47,550 bases of DNA from CAYXVU01 sp964468725 (GCA_964468725.1 CAYXVU010000013.1:1-47550); one strand, 5' to 3'; numbered from the stretch's first letter, positions 7,844 through 17,125 are shown. Numbers and translations are program-made. Notes: generated from the sequence alone by a model not told the origin.

Positions 7844-9244
7844 ATGACGAAAACGGTCGCCATCTTCGGCGGCAATTTCAATCCTCCCGGTTTGCATCAC
7901 CGTCTGATTGCCGAAGCGTTAGCGCAGCACTTCGATGAAGTCATCGTCGTTCCCAACGGGCCGCGCCCCGATAAGCCGACGACTAACGATGTCGAACCCA
8001 TCTATCGCGCGGCGATGGTGGATATGACCTTCAGAGGGTTGGCGCAGGTCGAAGTTGATCTCTTCGATTTGGAGCAAGCGACCTTCACGACTACGGATGT
8101 GCTCGACCGCATGTATGCGCCGCGCGGCGAGCGTTGGCATGTCGTCGGCACCGATTTGATTCAAGGCGGCAAAGCGGGCGCCTCCTTCATTCAACAACGT
8201 TGGCTCGACGGCGAAGCGCAATGGCGCAACTTGAACTTTGCGGTGATCGTGCGACCGGGCTTCGACCTTGACCGCGGCGATTTGCCGCCCCATAGCCGAG
8301 TCATCGAAACCGACGCGCCCGGTTCGAGCTACCGAATTCGGGAAAAGGCTTTTCGCCGCGAGCAGGTTGACGGACTCGTCCTTGATGACGTTGCGCGCTA
8401 CATTGATCGCTATCGCCTCTATCGCGGCGCTATGATCGGGCGTTCGGCGCGCCATACGATAGCCGAGCCGCGCTTTCTGCTCTCCTATGACGAGCGCAAC
8501 CCGAAAGCCTGCGCCATTGCCGCTGACTATCAACCGCAAGCCGACGCTCAGACCCCCAACTGCATTCTGGTCATCGGCGGCGATGGCACGATGCTGCACG
8601 CGATTCGCAAACACTGGCGCAGGCGGTTGCCTTTTTTCGGCATCAACGCCGGGCATTTGGGCTTTTTGCTCAACGATACCGAGAATCTGCCGGAGGGAAA
8701 GTTTCCGGCCAACGATTTGATCGTGCGCCAACTGCCGCTGCTCTATGTCGAAACCGAAAGCCCGACTGGCGAAAGGCGCACAGCGTTGGCCTTTTCCGAT
8801 GCCTGGGTAGAACGCGCGACCAGCCAGACGGCGTGGGTCGAAGTCGCCATTGACGGGCAAGTGCGAATGCCCAAACTGGTCGCTGATGGAATCCTCGTAG
8901 CGACGGCGGCAGGCTCGACCGCGTACGCGCGTTCGATGGGCGCGACCCCGTTTTTGATGGAGACGCCAGCCTTGATCGTCGTTGGCTCCAATGTTATGCA
9001 GCCGCCGCAGTGGAAGTCGGCGATTCTGCCGCTTGATTCGCAGATCGAATTCAAAACTCTCAATGGCGAGAAGCGACCCAATCACGCCTATGTGGACGGC
9101 GAATCGCAAGGTGAATCCGCCGTCATGCGCGTGCGCATCAGTCGCATCGCCGCCGTCGAGTTAGCCTTTTGCGGCAATCACGACATGGCCGAAAAGCTGG
9201 CGCAGATTCAATTTCCCTCTACCAGCAATCCGATGCAGATTTGA
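7844..9244 (+). CDS. Fused NadD-like nicotinate-nucleotide adenylyltransferase and NAD kinase
   Basis: A single 466-aa frame joins two steps of NAD(P) synthesis. Residues 1-~195 are a nucleotidyltransferase fold: IFGGNFNPPGLHHR at 7-20 (a variant of the usual GGTFDPIHxGH, with GLHH replacing HxGH), WHVVGTDLIQGGKAG at 98-112, and GSSYRIREK at 160-168 (the ISSTxIR-type motif). Residues ~205-466 are an ATP-NAD kinase: VIGGDGTM 243-250, FFGINAGHLGFLLND 264-278, VATAAGSTAYARSMGA 352-367. The canonical kinase NE motif is replaced by SDAWVE near 318. The start at ATG 7844 has a GAGAGG site in front. A second, ordinary NAD kinase lies at 30808-31677. Both domain calls are firm; whether both are active is not known. 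Confidence 0.88.
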   Translation: MTKTVAIFGGNFNPPGLHHRLIAEALAQHFDEVIVVPNGPRPDKPTTNDVEPIYRAAMVDMTFRGLAQVEVDLFDLEQATFTTTDVLDRMYAPRGERWHVVGTDLIQGGKAGASFIQQRWLDGEAQWRNLNFAVIVRPGFDLDRGDLPPHSRVIETDAPGSSYRIREKAFRREQVDGLVLDDVARYIDRYRLYRGAMIGRSARHTIAEPRFLLSYDERNPKACAIAADYQPQADAQTPNCILVIGGDGTMLHAIRKHWRRRLPFFGINAGHLGFLLNDTENLPEGKFPANDLIVRQLPLLYVETESPTGERRTALAFSDAWVERATSQTAWVEVAIDGQVRMPKLVADGILVATAAGSTAYARSMGATPFLMETPALIVVGSNVMQPPQWKSAILPLDSQIEFKTLNGEKRPNHAYVDGESQGESAVMRVRISRIAAVELAFCGNHDMAEKLAQIQFPSTSNPMQI

Positions 9245-9249
9245 AACGA

Positions 9250-10236
9250 TCACTCGCTCTCGCGGCAATAGGCTGAAAAGGTGTGGATGGTGCAAAAGCC
9301 GCAGGCTTCGTAAAGATGCAGAGCCGATTGATTCTCTTTCGTCACCGCAAGAGTGACGGCTTCATAGCCGCGTTGTTCGAATCCGTCGAGCGCCGCTTGC
9401 AGCAAACGCCGACCAATGCCGATGTCCTGATAAGTGGGCAGAATCGAAATCTGCCCGATATGCCCGACACCTTTCGAGATGCGCGACGCTAGCAACACGC
9501 CGATCAGGTTGCCGCTCTCTCGATCCGTCGCGGTGTGCGAAATCATGGGCAGAAAATGGCCGCACCAGATGCTGTCGGTGAGGATGGACAGAAGCTCGAT
9601 GCAGCCGGTTATCGAAGCGTACTGGCTGTTGATGCGGCTGTCGGATTCGCCGCGATAGGAGAAGTGGATGACGTGCGCGGCTTCTTCAAAATCTTTATCG
9701 CGCCATGCGTGTACAGAGATTTCGGGCGTCGGCGAGTGTCGGCGAAAGGCGCGACGAGGCGCTTGTGCCGCAGACGAGGGCAGCGCGCAGAGCATATAGG
9801 CGCGTTCGAATCGGGTAAACCCGCGCTCTGCGAAGAAGGCTTCAACATCCCCGTTAGCTACGGTGAGCGATTGGCTTTCAATGCGACGAATCTTTCCCAA
9901 TCCTTCGATCTCGCTGACGAGGGCTTCCGCTAGTCTTCGGTCAATCCCGCAGCCGCGCCACTTCGGTGATACATACAGGTCGCCAATCGAAGCGCGCTCC
10001 TCTTCGGTCACATAAAAGGCAAAGCCTACGACTTGCTCGTTGACGAGCGCGGCAAAGCCTGTCAGTTCGCGCTCTTTGAGGACGTGGCGAATCAAACGGC
10101 TCGGCTCCGCATAACTCCAACGAAAGACCTTGAGCCACTCATCGCACTGCTCATCCAGCAGAGACGCCAGACGCTCAACCGTCATCTCCGTCAACGGCAA
10201 CAGATCAATGTCTGCCTGTAATGGCGCGAATCTCAT
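9250..10236 (-). CDS. Tandem double-domain GNAT N-acetyltransferase
   Basis: A 328-aa protein with two GNAT folds. The first (about 1-150) shows VVGFAFYVTEEERASIGDLY and VSPKWRGCGIDRRLAEALV, a slightly degenerate acetyl-CoA loop. The second (about 170-328) shows IGQISILPTYQDIGIGRRLL, a complete Q/RxxGxG/A loop, followed by VTKENQSALHLYEACGF. The second domain therefore looks like the catalytic one and the first may be structural. Substrate cannot be predicted. It is convergent with the NadD-NadK gene, the two stops being only a few bases apart. Confidence 0.85.
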   Translation of the reverse strand: MRFAPLQADIDLLPLTEMTVERLASLLDEQCDEWLKVFRWSYAEPSRLIRHVLKERELTGFAALVNEQVVGFAFYVTEEERASIGDLYVSPKWRGCGIDRRLAEALVSEIEGLGKIRRIESQSLTVANGDVEAFFAERGFTRFERAYMLCALPSSAAQAPRRAFRRHSPTPEISVHAWRDKDFEEAAHVIHFSYRGESDSRINSQYASITGCIELLSILTDSIWCGHFLPMISHTATDRESGNLIGVLLASRISKGVGHIGQISILPTYQDIGIGRRLLQAALDGFEQRGYEAVTLAVTKENQSALHLYEACGFCTIHTFSAYCRESE

Positions 10237-10391
10237 AGCTGGTTCGATTATAAGAACATCCCATCACCCCGGCAAAGAGCAGAGAAATTTCGCAACTTGC
10301 AGAGCGCATTGTCGTTCAAATGAGAGAACTCGCGCCAGCAAGCTGTATCTGCGTTCAGGGGATGAAAGATTTACTCGTAGAAGGAGCCGTT

Positions 10392-11132
10392 ATGAGACGA
10401 TGTACCCTGATCGCGCAGCCCCTCCTGTTACTGCTTTGCGCTCTGCCGACCGTTGCTCAATGGGACAAGAAACCCTACACCGAATGGTCGGAAAAAGAGA
10501 CCGAGAAACTGCTCAACGATTCGCCATGGGGGCAGACACAAGCCCTCATTGACACAACGCGCATGTTCGACCGCGACCGCCGACTGGCGTCGGGCGAGAG
10601 TCGCATCATTGACCCCGCGCAAGTGAACTTCCGCATCCGCTTCATGTCATCGAAACCGATTCGCCAAGCCATCAGCCGCTCCATCGAAATCAAACACAAA
10701 AGCGAACCGAATGACAAACTGTCGAGTCAACTCAAAGCCTTCGCTGCCGCCGACTTTCCCGACTACATCATCGTCACCGTGCAAGTCGACACGCCGAACC
10801 CCAATAATGATTTTCAAGCGGCGGTGGCGACGCTCAACAAACTGACCACGACGGATCTGAGGATCAACACTTACCTGCTGACCAAAGATGGTAAGCGCAT
10901 CTTCCTCAAAGAGTATCAAGCGCCGCGCAACGACGGACTGGGGGCGCGTTTTATCTTCCCGCGCCTCGTGGATGGCAAGCCCTTCATTACGGCTGAGAGC
11001 GGGGAGGTGCTGTTTTATAGCGACCTCGGCGGCCTCTTCATTCCGCAAACCGTCGGCGAACGCAAAGCCTATGCACTCACCATGCGCTACAAAGTTACCG
11101 ATATGATGTTTAACGGCAAACTGGAGATTTGA
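10392..11132 (+). CDS. Secreted protein of unknown function, tandem paralogue A
   Basis: A 246-aa exported protein that I cannot assign to a named family. The start at ATG 10392 is chosen because AAGGAG lies seven bases upstream and it opens a Sec signal (CTLIAQPLLLLLCALPTVAQ) with cleavage before WDKK. The mature part begins with a short conserved motif, YTEWSEKETEKLLNDSPWGQ, followed by a beta-rich body containing VNFRIRFMSSKPIRQAISRS, LNKLTTTDLRINTYLLT and ARFIFPRLVDGKPFI. The gene 200 bp downstream encodes a protein of identical length that aligns throughout. Known only as a conserved unknown to me; an envelope role is inferred from the signal peptide. Confidence 0.8.
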   Translation: MRRCTLIAQPLLLLLCALPTVAQWDKKPYTEWSEKETEKLLNDSPWGQTQALIDTTRMFDRDRRLASGESRIIDPAQVNFRIRFMSSKPIRQAISRSIEIKHKSEPNDKLSSQLKAFAAADFPDYIIVTVQVDTPNPNNDFQAAVATLNKLTTTDLRINTYLLTKDGKRIFLKEYQAPRNDGLGARFIFPRLVDGKPFITAESGEVLFYSDLGGLFIPQTVGERKAYALTMRYKVTDMMFNGKLEI

Positions 11133-11149
11133 AGCTGCCGCCGGATCAG

Positions 11150-11181
11150 AGGAGCGCCTCATTCTGTTCGGCGCCCCTCCT
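11150..11181 (+). terminator. Weak hairpin after paralogue A
   Basis: AGGAG and CGCC pair with CTCCT and GGCG around an 11-base loop with a small bulge, followed by TTGTC. There is no long T-run, so this is a possible terminator or mRNA-stabilising hairpin at best. Confidence 0.3.
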
Positions 11182-11331
11182 TGTCACCCATCGCTCGCCG
11201 CCCGTTTTGACGCCTTTCTCTGACCTCTTCTGTCGCGCTCTCTTGTCGGGCTTGCAATTCGCAACGTTCTGCAATATATCTGCCCCCCATAGAGATCGAA
11301 ATCCAACTGTCAGATGAAAGGGGATGAAATC

Positions 11332-12072
11332 ATGACTGGAAGGATTGCGCTTGCTATCAGTGTGTTGCTGCTCGCTCTGGCCACCGCTGCCGCCGCGCAG
11401 TGGGAGAAAAAAAACTATACCGAATGGTCGAATAAAGAGGCCGATAAGATGCTCAACGATTCGCCGTGGGGACAGACCCAGACCCTCGTTGACACCTCGC
11501 GCATGTTCGACCGTGACCGCCGACTCGATTCTGCACAGAGCCGCGTAGCCGATGTCGCGCAGGTCAATTTCCGCATCCGCTTTATGTCCGCCAAACCGAT
11601 TCGCCAAGCGGTCACACGCTCCATCGAAATTCAAAACCGAGGCGAGTTGCCAGAAGCCTTTGCCAAGCAACTGAAAGCCTTCATTGACATGGATTTTTCC
11701 GATCATGTCTTCGTCGTTGTGCAAGTGGACGCGCCTTCGCCGAGTGTGGATTTGAATTCGGCAGTTGCCACCTTGAACAAACTCACGACCACCGATCTGA
11801 AGAACAACACCTACTTGTTGACCAGCAGCGGGCAGCGCATCTTTATCAAAGAGTATCAAACGCCGCGCAACGACGGGCTGGGGGCGCGCTTCATCTTCCC
11901 GCGCCTCGTGGATGGCAAACCCATTCTCACGCCCGATAGCGGCGATGTGCTGTTTTACTCCGATATGGGCGGCCTCTTCATTCCGCAGACCATAGGCGAG
12001 CGTAAACCCTTCGCGCTCTCGATGCGCTATAAAGTCAAAGCCATGATGTTCAACGGCAAGCTGGAGTATTGA
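11332..12072 (+). CDS. Secreted protein of unknown function, tandem paralogue B
   Basis: A 246-aa exported protein, paralogue of the upstream gene. The start at ATG 11332 follows AAAGGGG by eight bases; the ATG at 11314 lacks a site. Signal peptide: IALAISVLLLALATAAAAQ. The shared core is nearly identical in places (YTEWSNKEADKMLNDSPWGQ, FDRDRRL, VNFRIRFMSAKPIRQAVTRS, GGLFIPQTIGERKPFALSMR). Divergence is greatest around residues 95-120. Preservation of both copies without frameshifts indicates both are under selection. Function unknown; not a recognised enzyme fold by motif. Confidence 0.8.
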   Translation: MTGRIALAISVLLLALATAAAAQWEKKNYTEWSNKEADKMLNDSPWGQTQTLVDTSRMFDRDRRLDSAQSRVADVAQVNFRIRFMSAKPIRQAVTRSIEIQNRGELPEAFAKQLKAFIDMDFSDHVFVVVQVDAPSPSVDLNSAVATLNKLTTTDLKNNTYLLTSSGQRIFIKEYQTPRNDGLGARFIFPRLVDGKPILTPDSGDVLFYSDMGGLFIPQTIGERKPFALSMRYKVKAMMFNGKLEY

Positions 12073-12127
12073 GGCGACAACAAAATCGGCGCAACCCGAT
12101 GGCGTAAAGATCGTACCTCGTCTTGAG

Positions 12128-12595
12128 GTGATGAAAAGAGTCCGTCGCTACATTTGGTTTGTGATGATTCCTATGGCCGCCGCCGCAGGGTGGTTGTGGC
12201 TGGCCTTCTCAGGGTGTCGGGAAGCGTCGTACCGCGACTTGATGGCGCGGTTTCAACAGGCATCGCCGAGAAATCGGCTGCGACAAGGGGACGAAGAAGC
12301 CGGATGGGATTTTCATCTTGATCTTTCCAACGGACGACCGCGCGTTCACGTACAGTCCGTTGCTCACCTGGGTGTGGTACGCGTCCGCTATGAAGACGAG
12401 TCGCAAGCGCGCGCTCTCTATCGCTACGTGGATTATAGCCATCCACAAGAGATCAGAACGGCGGGAAACGTTTTGTATGTCCGCTGGAGCGAAAGCCTGC
12501 TTGCCACAACCAACTGGCTAATGGCTTATGACCTGGCGAGTCGGCGTGAGTTGATGCGTTGTCGAATTGATACGAATGGCCGAAAAGCGGAATGA
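12128..12595 (+). CDS. Small membrane-anchored or lipoprotein-like protein of unknown function
   Basis: About 154 aa with one N-terminal hydrophobic segment (residues 8-28, FVMIPMAAAAGWLWLAFSGC). The cysteine at its end could be a poor lipobox, since Phe occupies -3. The rest is a small soluble domain with alternating charged residues (VRVRYEDESQARALYRYVDY) and no motif I recognise. GTG 12128 and ATG 12131 are both possible; GAGG overlaps the GTG, so neither has ideal spacing. It lies 55 bp after paralogue B and may be co-transcribed with it. Confidence 0.6.
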   Translation: MMKRVRRYIWFVMIPMAAAAGWLWLAFSGCREASYRDLMARFQQASPRNRLRQGDEEAGWDFHLDLSNGRPRVHVQSVAHLGVVRVRYEDESQARALYRYVDYSHPQEIRTAGNVLYVRWSESLLATTNWLMAYDLASRRELMRCRIDTNGRKAE

Positions 12596-12620
12596 TCGAA
12601 TGATCGGTCGTAGAAGCCCG

Positions 12621-13547
12621 TTACCATGCCGGTTTGATCTTCACTTCGAAAATATCAGGCCGCGCATAATGCCCGGTGGTGTCGAGCGTGAGATGCTCTT
12701 CCGTAATGCGTGCAAGATCGAGTTCGGCAGTTACGATAGTCTCTTCGTCAAAGACCGGCCCCGCAAGCAATGCGCCGTCGGGCGCGATGATGGCGCTGCC
12801 GCCTCTGAGGACAAAAGCTTCGGGATTCTCTTTGAGCGCCGCGATGGGTTCTAACTCTTGCGGCAACTCGGCGGCGCGCATCACCGCGCCGCAGGCGATC
12901 ACAAAGGTGCGACCTTCGAAGGCGTAATGCCGACTGGCGACGAGGTTCATCTCTTTGACTTGCGGCCAGGCGGCGATGTGAATCTCTTCGCCGGAGGTGT
13001 GCAGCGCATGCCGCGCCAACGGCATCCAGTGCTCCCAACAGATCAACCCGCCGATGCGCCCGACCGAGGTAGCGACAGCGTGCAGGCTTGCACCATCTCC
13101 TATGCCCCAAATCAATCGTTCGGTATAGGTTGGCATCAGTTTGCGATGCGCGTTGAGCAGCGCGCCATCGCTGGCAAAGGTCAGCATCGTGTTATAGAGC
13201 GTGCCGTGTCCTGCGCCCCTGCCGACTCGTTCGTGAACGCTGATATTGACGACAACTTGATGCTCGCGCGCCGCTTCGCCAATCGCGGCGGTGATTGGGC
13301 CGGGAACTTCGACGCTATTGTTGCGGAGGCGCGCGAAGACCTTCTTCGTCGGTTCATGATCCCACAACGCGACATCGCGGCAGCAATCGAGCCACGCCGG
13401 ATAACCCGGCAACCAGGTTTCGGGAAAGACGATTAAGCGCGCGCCGAGCGCCGCCGCTTCGCCGATCAGCCGCACGGCTTTTTCGACCGATGCTTGCAGG
13501 TTGAGATAAATCGGTGCCGCTTGCACCGCAGCGACGATAATCTTCAT
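12621..13547 (-). CDS. Nitrilase-family carbon-nitrogen hydrolase
   Basis: A 308-aa hydrolase with the complete catalytic triad of the nitrilase superfamily: Glu43 in VFPETWLPGYP, Lys136 in HRKLMPTYTERLIWG, Cys170 in GGLICWEHWMPLARH. The sequence around Cys170 and the long LIWGIGDG segment are typical of branch-1 nitrilases (nitrile to carboxylate plus ammonia) and cyanide hydratases more than amidases. Cytoplasmic, with no signal. Natural substrate unknown. It lies downstream of pcrA on the same strand but is separated from it by a likely terminator. Confidence 0.88.
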   Translation of the reverse strand: MKIIVAAVQAAPIYLNLQASVEKAVRLIGEAAALGARLIVFPETWLPGYPAWLDCCRDVALWDHEPTKKVFARLRNNSVEVPGPITAAIGEAAREHQVVVNISVHERVGRGAGHGTLYNTMLTFASDGALLNAHRKLMPTYTERLIWGIGDGASLHAVATSVGRIGGLICWEHWMPLARHALHTSGEEIHIAAWPQVKEMNLVASRHYAFEGRTFVIACGAVMRAAELPQELEPIAALKENPEAFVLRGGSAIIAPDGALLAGPVFDEETIVTAELDLARITEEHLTLDTTGHYARPDIFEVKIKPAW

Positions 13548-13606
13548 AAGCTCATCTGCTCATACAATTCCAATACCGAATTGCTCAACAAAACGAGAAA
13601 ACGCCG

Positions 13607-13635
13607 TTGAGAGGCGGTCTTTGACTGCCTCTCAA
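13607..13635 (-). terminator. Candidate intrinsic terminator after pcrA
   Basis: A perfect 9-bp inverted repeat (TTGAGAGGC/GCCTCTCAA) with an 11-base loop. Read on the minus strand it is followed after five bases by a T-rich stretch (TTTTCTCGTTTTG). It lies about 130 bp past the pcrA stop and before the nitrilase gene. Confidence 0.5.
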
Positions 13636-13766
13636 CCTTCTCAGAAGCGGCGCACAGAAAGGGAGCGCGGCGAACGACAAAAGAGGTTGGTTCCTTGTTT
13701 GCGTATGAACCGTTTGAATGGGCGCAAACCTTATGCGAGACGAATGGCTTGCTTGTGCCAATGCCA

Positions 13767-16148
13767 TTAGGCTTTCTCCAAAGTGGCGAATTTAGCGATG
13801 AATTTTTTCTGGCCATAGCCGGGAAAGCTGACCGTAAGTTTGGCATCTTCGCCGACGCCTTCGATGCGCAGGATGACGCCGGAACCGTAGCGTTCATGGC
13901 GCACCCGCGCCCCGACGCGATAGGCTGTTTGAGAGTCGGATTTGGGCTTCTGGCCGCGTCCGGCTGACTCCTGATTTCGGTCTCCGCCGCGCGCGTCGGC
14001 TTCGCTCATCCGGCGTTTGAAAAATTCCTGCACGCTGTCAACCGAGTTATAAGTCTTGCCCGTGAAGGTCGAAGGCTTCTTTGTCGGACGCGAAGATTCG
14101 CCTTTGAGCGCCGTCAACGCTTCGCGGTTGTGGCGCGTGTCGGGGCTATCGGCAAAGCCGAGCCACGACGGGCCGAGCGATAAATCATCGAGCAACTCCA
14201 ACGGAATCTCGTTGAGAAACCGCGAAGGCCTCGTAGCGATCTCTTCGCCCCAGGTGCGCCGCTTCATCGCATGCGAAATATACAACTGTTCCTGCGCCCG
14301 CGTGATAGCGACGTAACAGAGTCGCCGCTCTTCTTCGAGGTCGTCTTCACTGTCTCCGGCTCGCAGACTGGGAAACAGCCCTTCTTCCAGTCCGACGACG
14401 AAGACGACGGGAAACTCTAACCCTTTGGCCGCATGCATGGTCATCAATGTGACGCGCGCATCGGCTTTGTATTGATCGGTATCGGAGACGAGCGCGGCAT
14501 GGTCAATAAACTCTCTGAGCGATTCGCCCTGTTGTTCGGCTTCGACGGCGGCGCTGACCAACTCTTCGATGTTGAGCAAACGGCTTTCGGCCTCTTCCGA
14601 CTTCTCTTCTTCGAGCGCACGCACGTAATTGGTCTCCATGGTCGCGGCTTTGACGATCTCTGACAGGGTGCGGCTGCGGCTGATGTGTTCGCTCAGACCG
14701 ATGATGATCTGTCGAAAGACATCGAGCGATGCCGAGGCGCGCGGCCCCAGCGTCCCCTGTTCGATGACAAGGGCCAGCGTCTCCCACAGCGAGACTCCAA
14801 GGTTGCGCTGCTCGCGGTAGAGCGCATCTAGCGTCGTTTTGCCGATGCCGCGCGGCGGCGTGTTGATGATGCGATCAAGCGCCACATCATCGTGCGAATT
14901 GAGCGCCAGTTTCAAATAGGCGATGATGTCTTTGACTTCGGCGCGTTCGTAGAAAGAGAAGCCGCCGACGATGTTGTAGGCGAGGTTGCGGCGACGCAGC
15001 GATTCTTCGAACAGGCGGGACTGCGAGTTGGTGCGGTAGAGCACGGCGCAGCGCGCGTCGGGCGATTGGCGCAGGTTCAGAGCGATCTTTTCGGCAACGA
15101 AAGCCGCTTCGCCATCGCCGTCATAGGACTGGTAGTAGCGAATCTGTTCGCCATCGCCGAGTTCCGGCGTTGCGTAGAGCGTCTTCGACAAGCGTTTGCG
15201 ATTATTTTCGATCACCCGATTGGCGGCATCGAGAATCTTTTGCGTCGAGCGATAATTCTGTTCGAGCTTGATCGTCTTGGTTCCCGGAAAGTCATGTTGA
15301 AAGCCGAGAATGATGTTGAAATCCGAGCCGCGCCAGCCATACACCGCCTGATCCGCATCGCCAACTACGCACAGACTGCGCTCCTGCCAAAACGCCGTGT
15401 TGGTTGCCGAAAGGTTTTCGACTTTGGTTTGACCGAGCGTAATCAACCGCGTCAATTCGTACTGCGTGCCGTTGGTATCTTGAAATTCGTCAACCAGGAC
15501 GTGACGAAACCGCTGGTGATATTGCTCGCGCACCTCCCCAACGCGCCGCAGGAGTTCGACGGCTTTAATCAGCAGATCATCGAAGTCCATCGCATTGGCT
15601 TGCTGCAAACGCTCTTCATAGAGCTTATAGATGCGGGCGATCTTTTCGCGCCGGTCGGTGGCATAGTCGGCCTGATTGGCATAAGAGGCCGGAGATTGGC
15701 CGCGATTCTTCGCGCCGCTGATGCCCGACTGCACCTGCCGCACGCTGATGGATTTATCATCCATCCCGGTATCTTTCATGATCTGTCGGATGACGCGCGC
15801 TTGATCGTCTGTGTCATAGATCGTGAAGTTGCGCGTGTAGCCCGCGTTCATCTTCTCCACATCGCGGCGCAGCAGGCGCACGCAGAAAGAGTGAAAGGTC
15901 GAAATCAAGGGCGACGCGCTACGCAGTTCGGAGCCGAGCAGCGCGTCAACTCTTGCTTTCATCTCTTCAGCAGCCTTGTTGGTGAAGGTGACGGCGAGAA
16001 TCTGTTCGGGTCGCACATTCAAGTGTTGAATCAGGTGGACGATGCGATAAGTGATGACGCGGGTTTTGCCCGAACCGGCGCCTGCCAAAATCAAGATCGG
16101 CCCGGTAGCGATTTCGACGGCTTCACGTTGTTGTGGGTTGAGATTCAT
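13767..16148 (-). CDS. pcrA: ATP-dependent DNA helicase PcrA/UvrD
   Basis: A 793-aa superfamily 1A 3'-5' helicase used in nucleotide excision repair and replication. Motifs in order: Walker A LAGAGSGKTRVITYR at residues 21-35; LVDEFQDTNGTQYE (Walker B); VVGDADQAVYGWRGSDFN (motif III); LEQNYRSTQKILDAA (IV); LMTMHAAKGLEFPVVFVVGL (V); LCYVAITRAQEQLYIS (VI). The extreme C-terminus (VGARVRHERYGSGVILRIEG) is the Tudor-like tail typical of PcrA. Length matches the family. uvrB lies about 8 kb away on the same strand. Confidence 0.95.
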   Translation of the reverse strand: MNLNPQQREAVEIATGPILILAGAGSGKTRVITYRIVHLIQHLNVRPEQILAVTFTNKAAEEMKARVDALLGSELRSASPLISTFHSFCVRLLRRDVEKMNAGYTRNFTIYDTDDQARVIRQIMKDTGMDDKSISVRQVQSGISGAKNRGQSPASYANQADYATDRREKIARIYKLYEERLQQANAMDFDDLLIKAVELLRRVGEVREQYHQRFRHVLVDEFQDTNGTQYELTRLITLGQTKVENLSATNTAFWQERSLCVVGDADQAVYGWRGSDFNIILGFQHDFPGTKTIKLEQNYRSTQKILDAANRVIENNRKRLSKTLYATPELGDGEQIRYYQSYDGDGEAAFVAEKIALNLRQSPDARCAVLYRTNSQSRLFEESLRRRNLAYNIVGGFSFYERAEVKDIIAYLKLALNSHDDVALDRIINTPPRGIGKTTLDALYREQRNLGVSLWETLALVIEQGTLGPRASASLDVFRQIIIGLSEHISRSRTLSEIVKAATMETNYVRALEEEKSEEAESRLLNIEELVSAAVEAEQQGESLREFIDHAALVSDTDQYKADARVTLMTMHAAKGLEFPVVFVVGLEEGLFPSLRAGDSEDDLEEERRLCYVAITRAQEQLYISHAMKRRTWGEEIATRPSRFLNEIPLELLDDLSLGPSWLGFADSPDTRHNREALTALKGESSRPTKKPSTFTGKTYNSVDSVQEFFKRRMSEADARGGDRNQESAGRGQKPKSDSQTAYRVGARVRHERYGSGVILRIEGVGEDAKLTVSFPGYGQKKFIAKFATLEKA

Positions 16149-16233
16149 CTTCGCGTGTCGGGTGTCGAATGTCAGGTGTCAGGTCGAGAACCGCAGAGCC
16201 ATTCTGTGAGACCCGAACGCTGACACCGGCAAC

Positions 16234-16791
16234 CTACTTAATCAAACTTTGAACGGCTTTGAATTGCGGCGAGTCGGCGGTTCGCATCATCTCGAAGAGC
16301 GCCATTTCGAGATTCGAGGGTACGGCTCCGGCTTGTGTCAGACGAGCGAGCGCGATCTCCTTGTTCTCCACTTTGCGAGAGGTGATGGCGTCAATCAACA
16401 AGTGAACTTCGAAGCCCGTGACCAGTAGATCGAGCACCGTTTGCGCGACGCAAATGTGGGCTTCGATGCCGCAGACTAGAACCTGTTTGATTTTGCGACT
16501 CACCAGTTGTTCTGCAAAGCTGCCGACGCCGCAGGAACTGAAGCAGATTTTTTCGATGGCGCGATGGTCGTCAGGCAGATGCGAAATAATCTCCTCTGCG
16601 GTGTGTTTCAAGCCCTTCGGGTATTGCTCGGTGACGATAATGGGGACTTCCAACAGCCGCGCGCCTTGCACGGCTTTGCCGATACGGGCTGCGACTTCGC
16701 CGAAGTCGGGGATTACCGGGCGAAAGGCTTCTTGCATATCAATGACGACGAGCGCCGCCTGCTCGCGCGTTAGTTTGCTGATATTGGGCAT
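16234..16791 (-). CDS. Isochorismatase-family cysteine hydrolase
   Basis: A 185-aa hydrolase with the triad Asp18 (ALVVIDMQEAF), Lys81 (IEKICFSSCG) and Cys114 (CGIEAHICVAQTVLDLL), plus the cis-peptide segment next to it. The family includes nicotinamidases, ureido-acid hydrolases and YcaC-like proteins of unknown substrate; the sequence is closest in feel to the YcaC/ISOC1 type, so a specific substrate is not claimed. The region between it and pcrA (16149-16233) contains a short degenerate GGTGTC-type repeat. Confidence 0.88.
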   Translation of the reverse strand: MPNISKLTREQAALVVIDMQEAFRPVIPDFGEVAARIGKAVQGARLLEVPIIVTEQYPKGLKHTAEEIISHLPDDHRAIEKICFSSCGVGSFAEQLVSRKIKQVLVCGIEAHICVAQTVLDLLVTGFEVHLLIDAITSRKVENKEIALARLTQAGAVPSNLEMALFEMMRTADSPQFKAVQSLIK

Positions 16792-17125
16792 AACAAAATC
16801 CTTACTGTTGTACGGGAAACAAATTGACGAAGCGATTGCCGCCTCCGTCTTTTGATTGCCGATAGCAATATATCAGCCGCGTCATGAAGCGGACAACTCT
16901 ACGATTGCCGTTGCCAACCGGGGGATACGATGGGTTTGCCAATTAACGGCCACGCTCACAGAAATTCTGTCGTCTGCCATAAAGAAATCCCGAAAAAAGG
17001 TTAAGAAACCTATGGAAGCCGGTCGAGGCAAGGCAACAACGAGTCGGCGAGACTCGTCTGCTGGTTGCACCAGTGAGGGGTTGCCGGATGAAATCGGTTT
17101 CTGATTTTCGTAATCGGGAGAAGAT
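16792..17125. other. 334-base intergenic region without a gene
   Basis: Separates the divergent isochorismatase-family and VOC genes. It must hold the promoters of both. I see only a weak 5-bp hairpin (AGGTT/AACCT near 17000) and no convincing small ORF. Confidence 0.4.

Noticed and set aside
7919..9109. 396-aa open frame on the minus strand
   Set aside because: Antisense shadow of the NadD-NadK fusion gene.
14892..16223. 443-aa open frame on the plus strand
   Set aside because: Exact antisense shadow of pcrA, whose motifs are complete.
16856..17104. 82-aa open frame in the isochorismatase-VOC spacer
   Set aside because: No ribosome site, low-complexity content and no recognisable motif.
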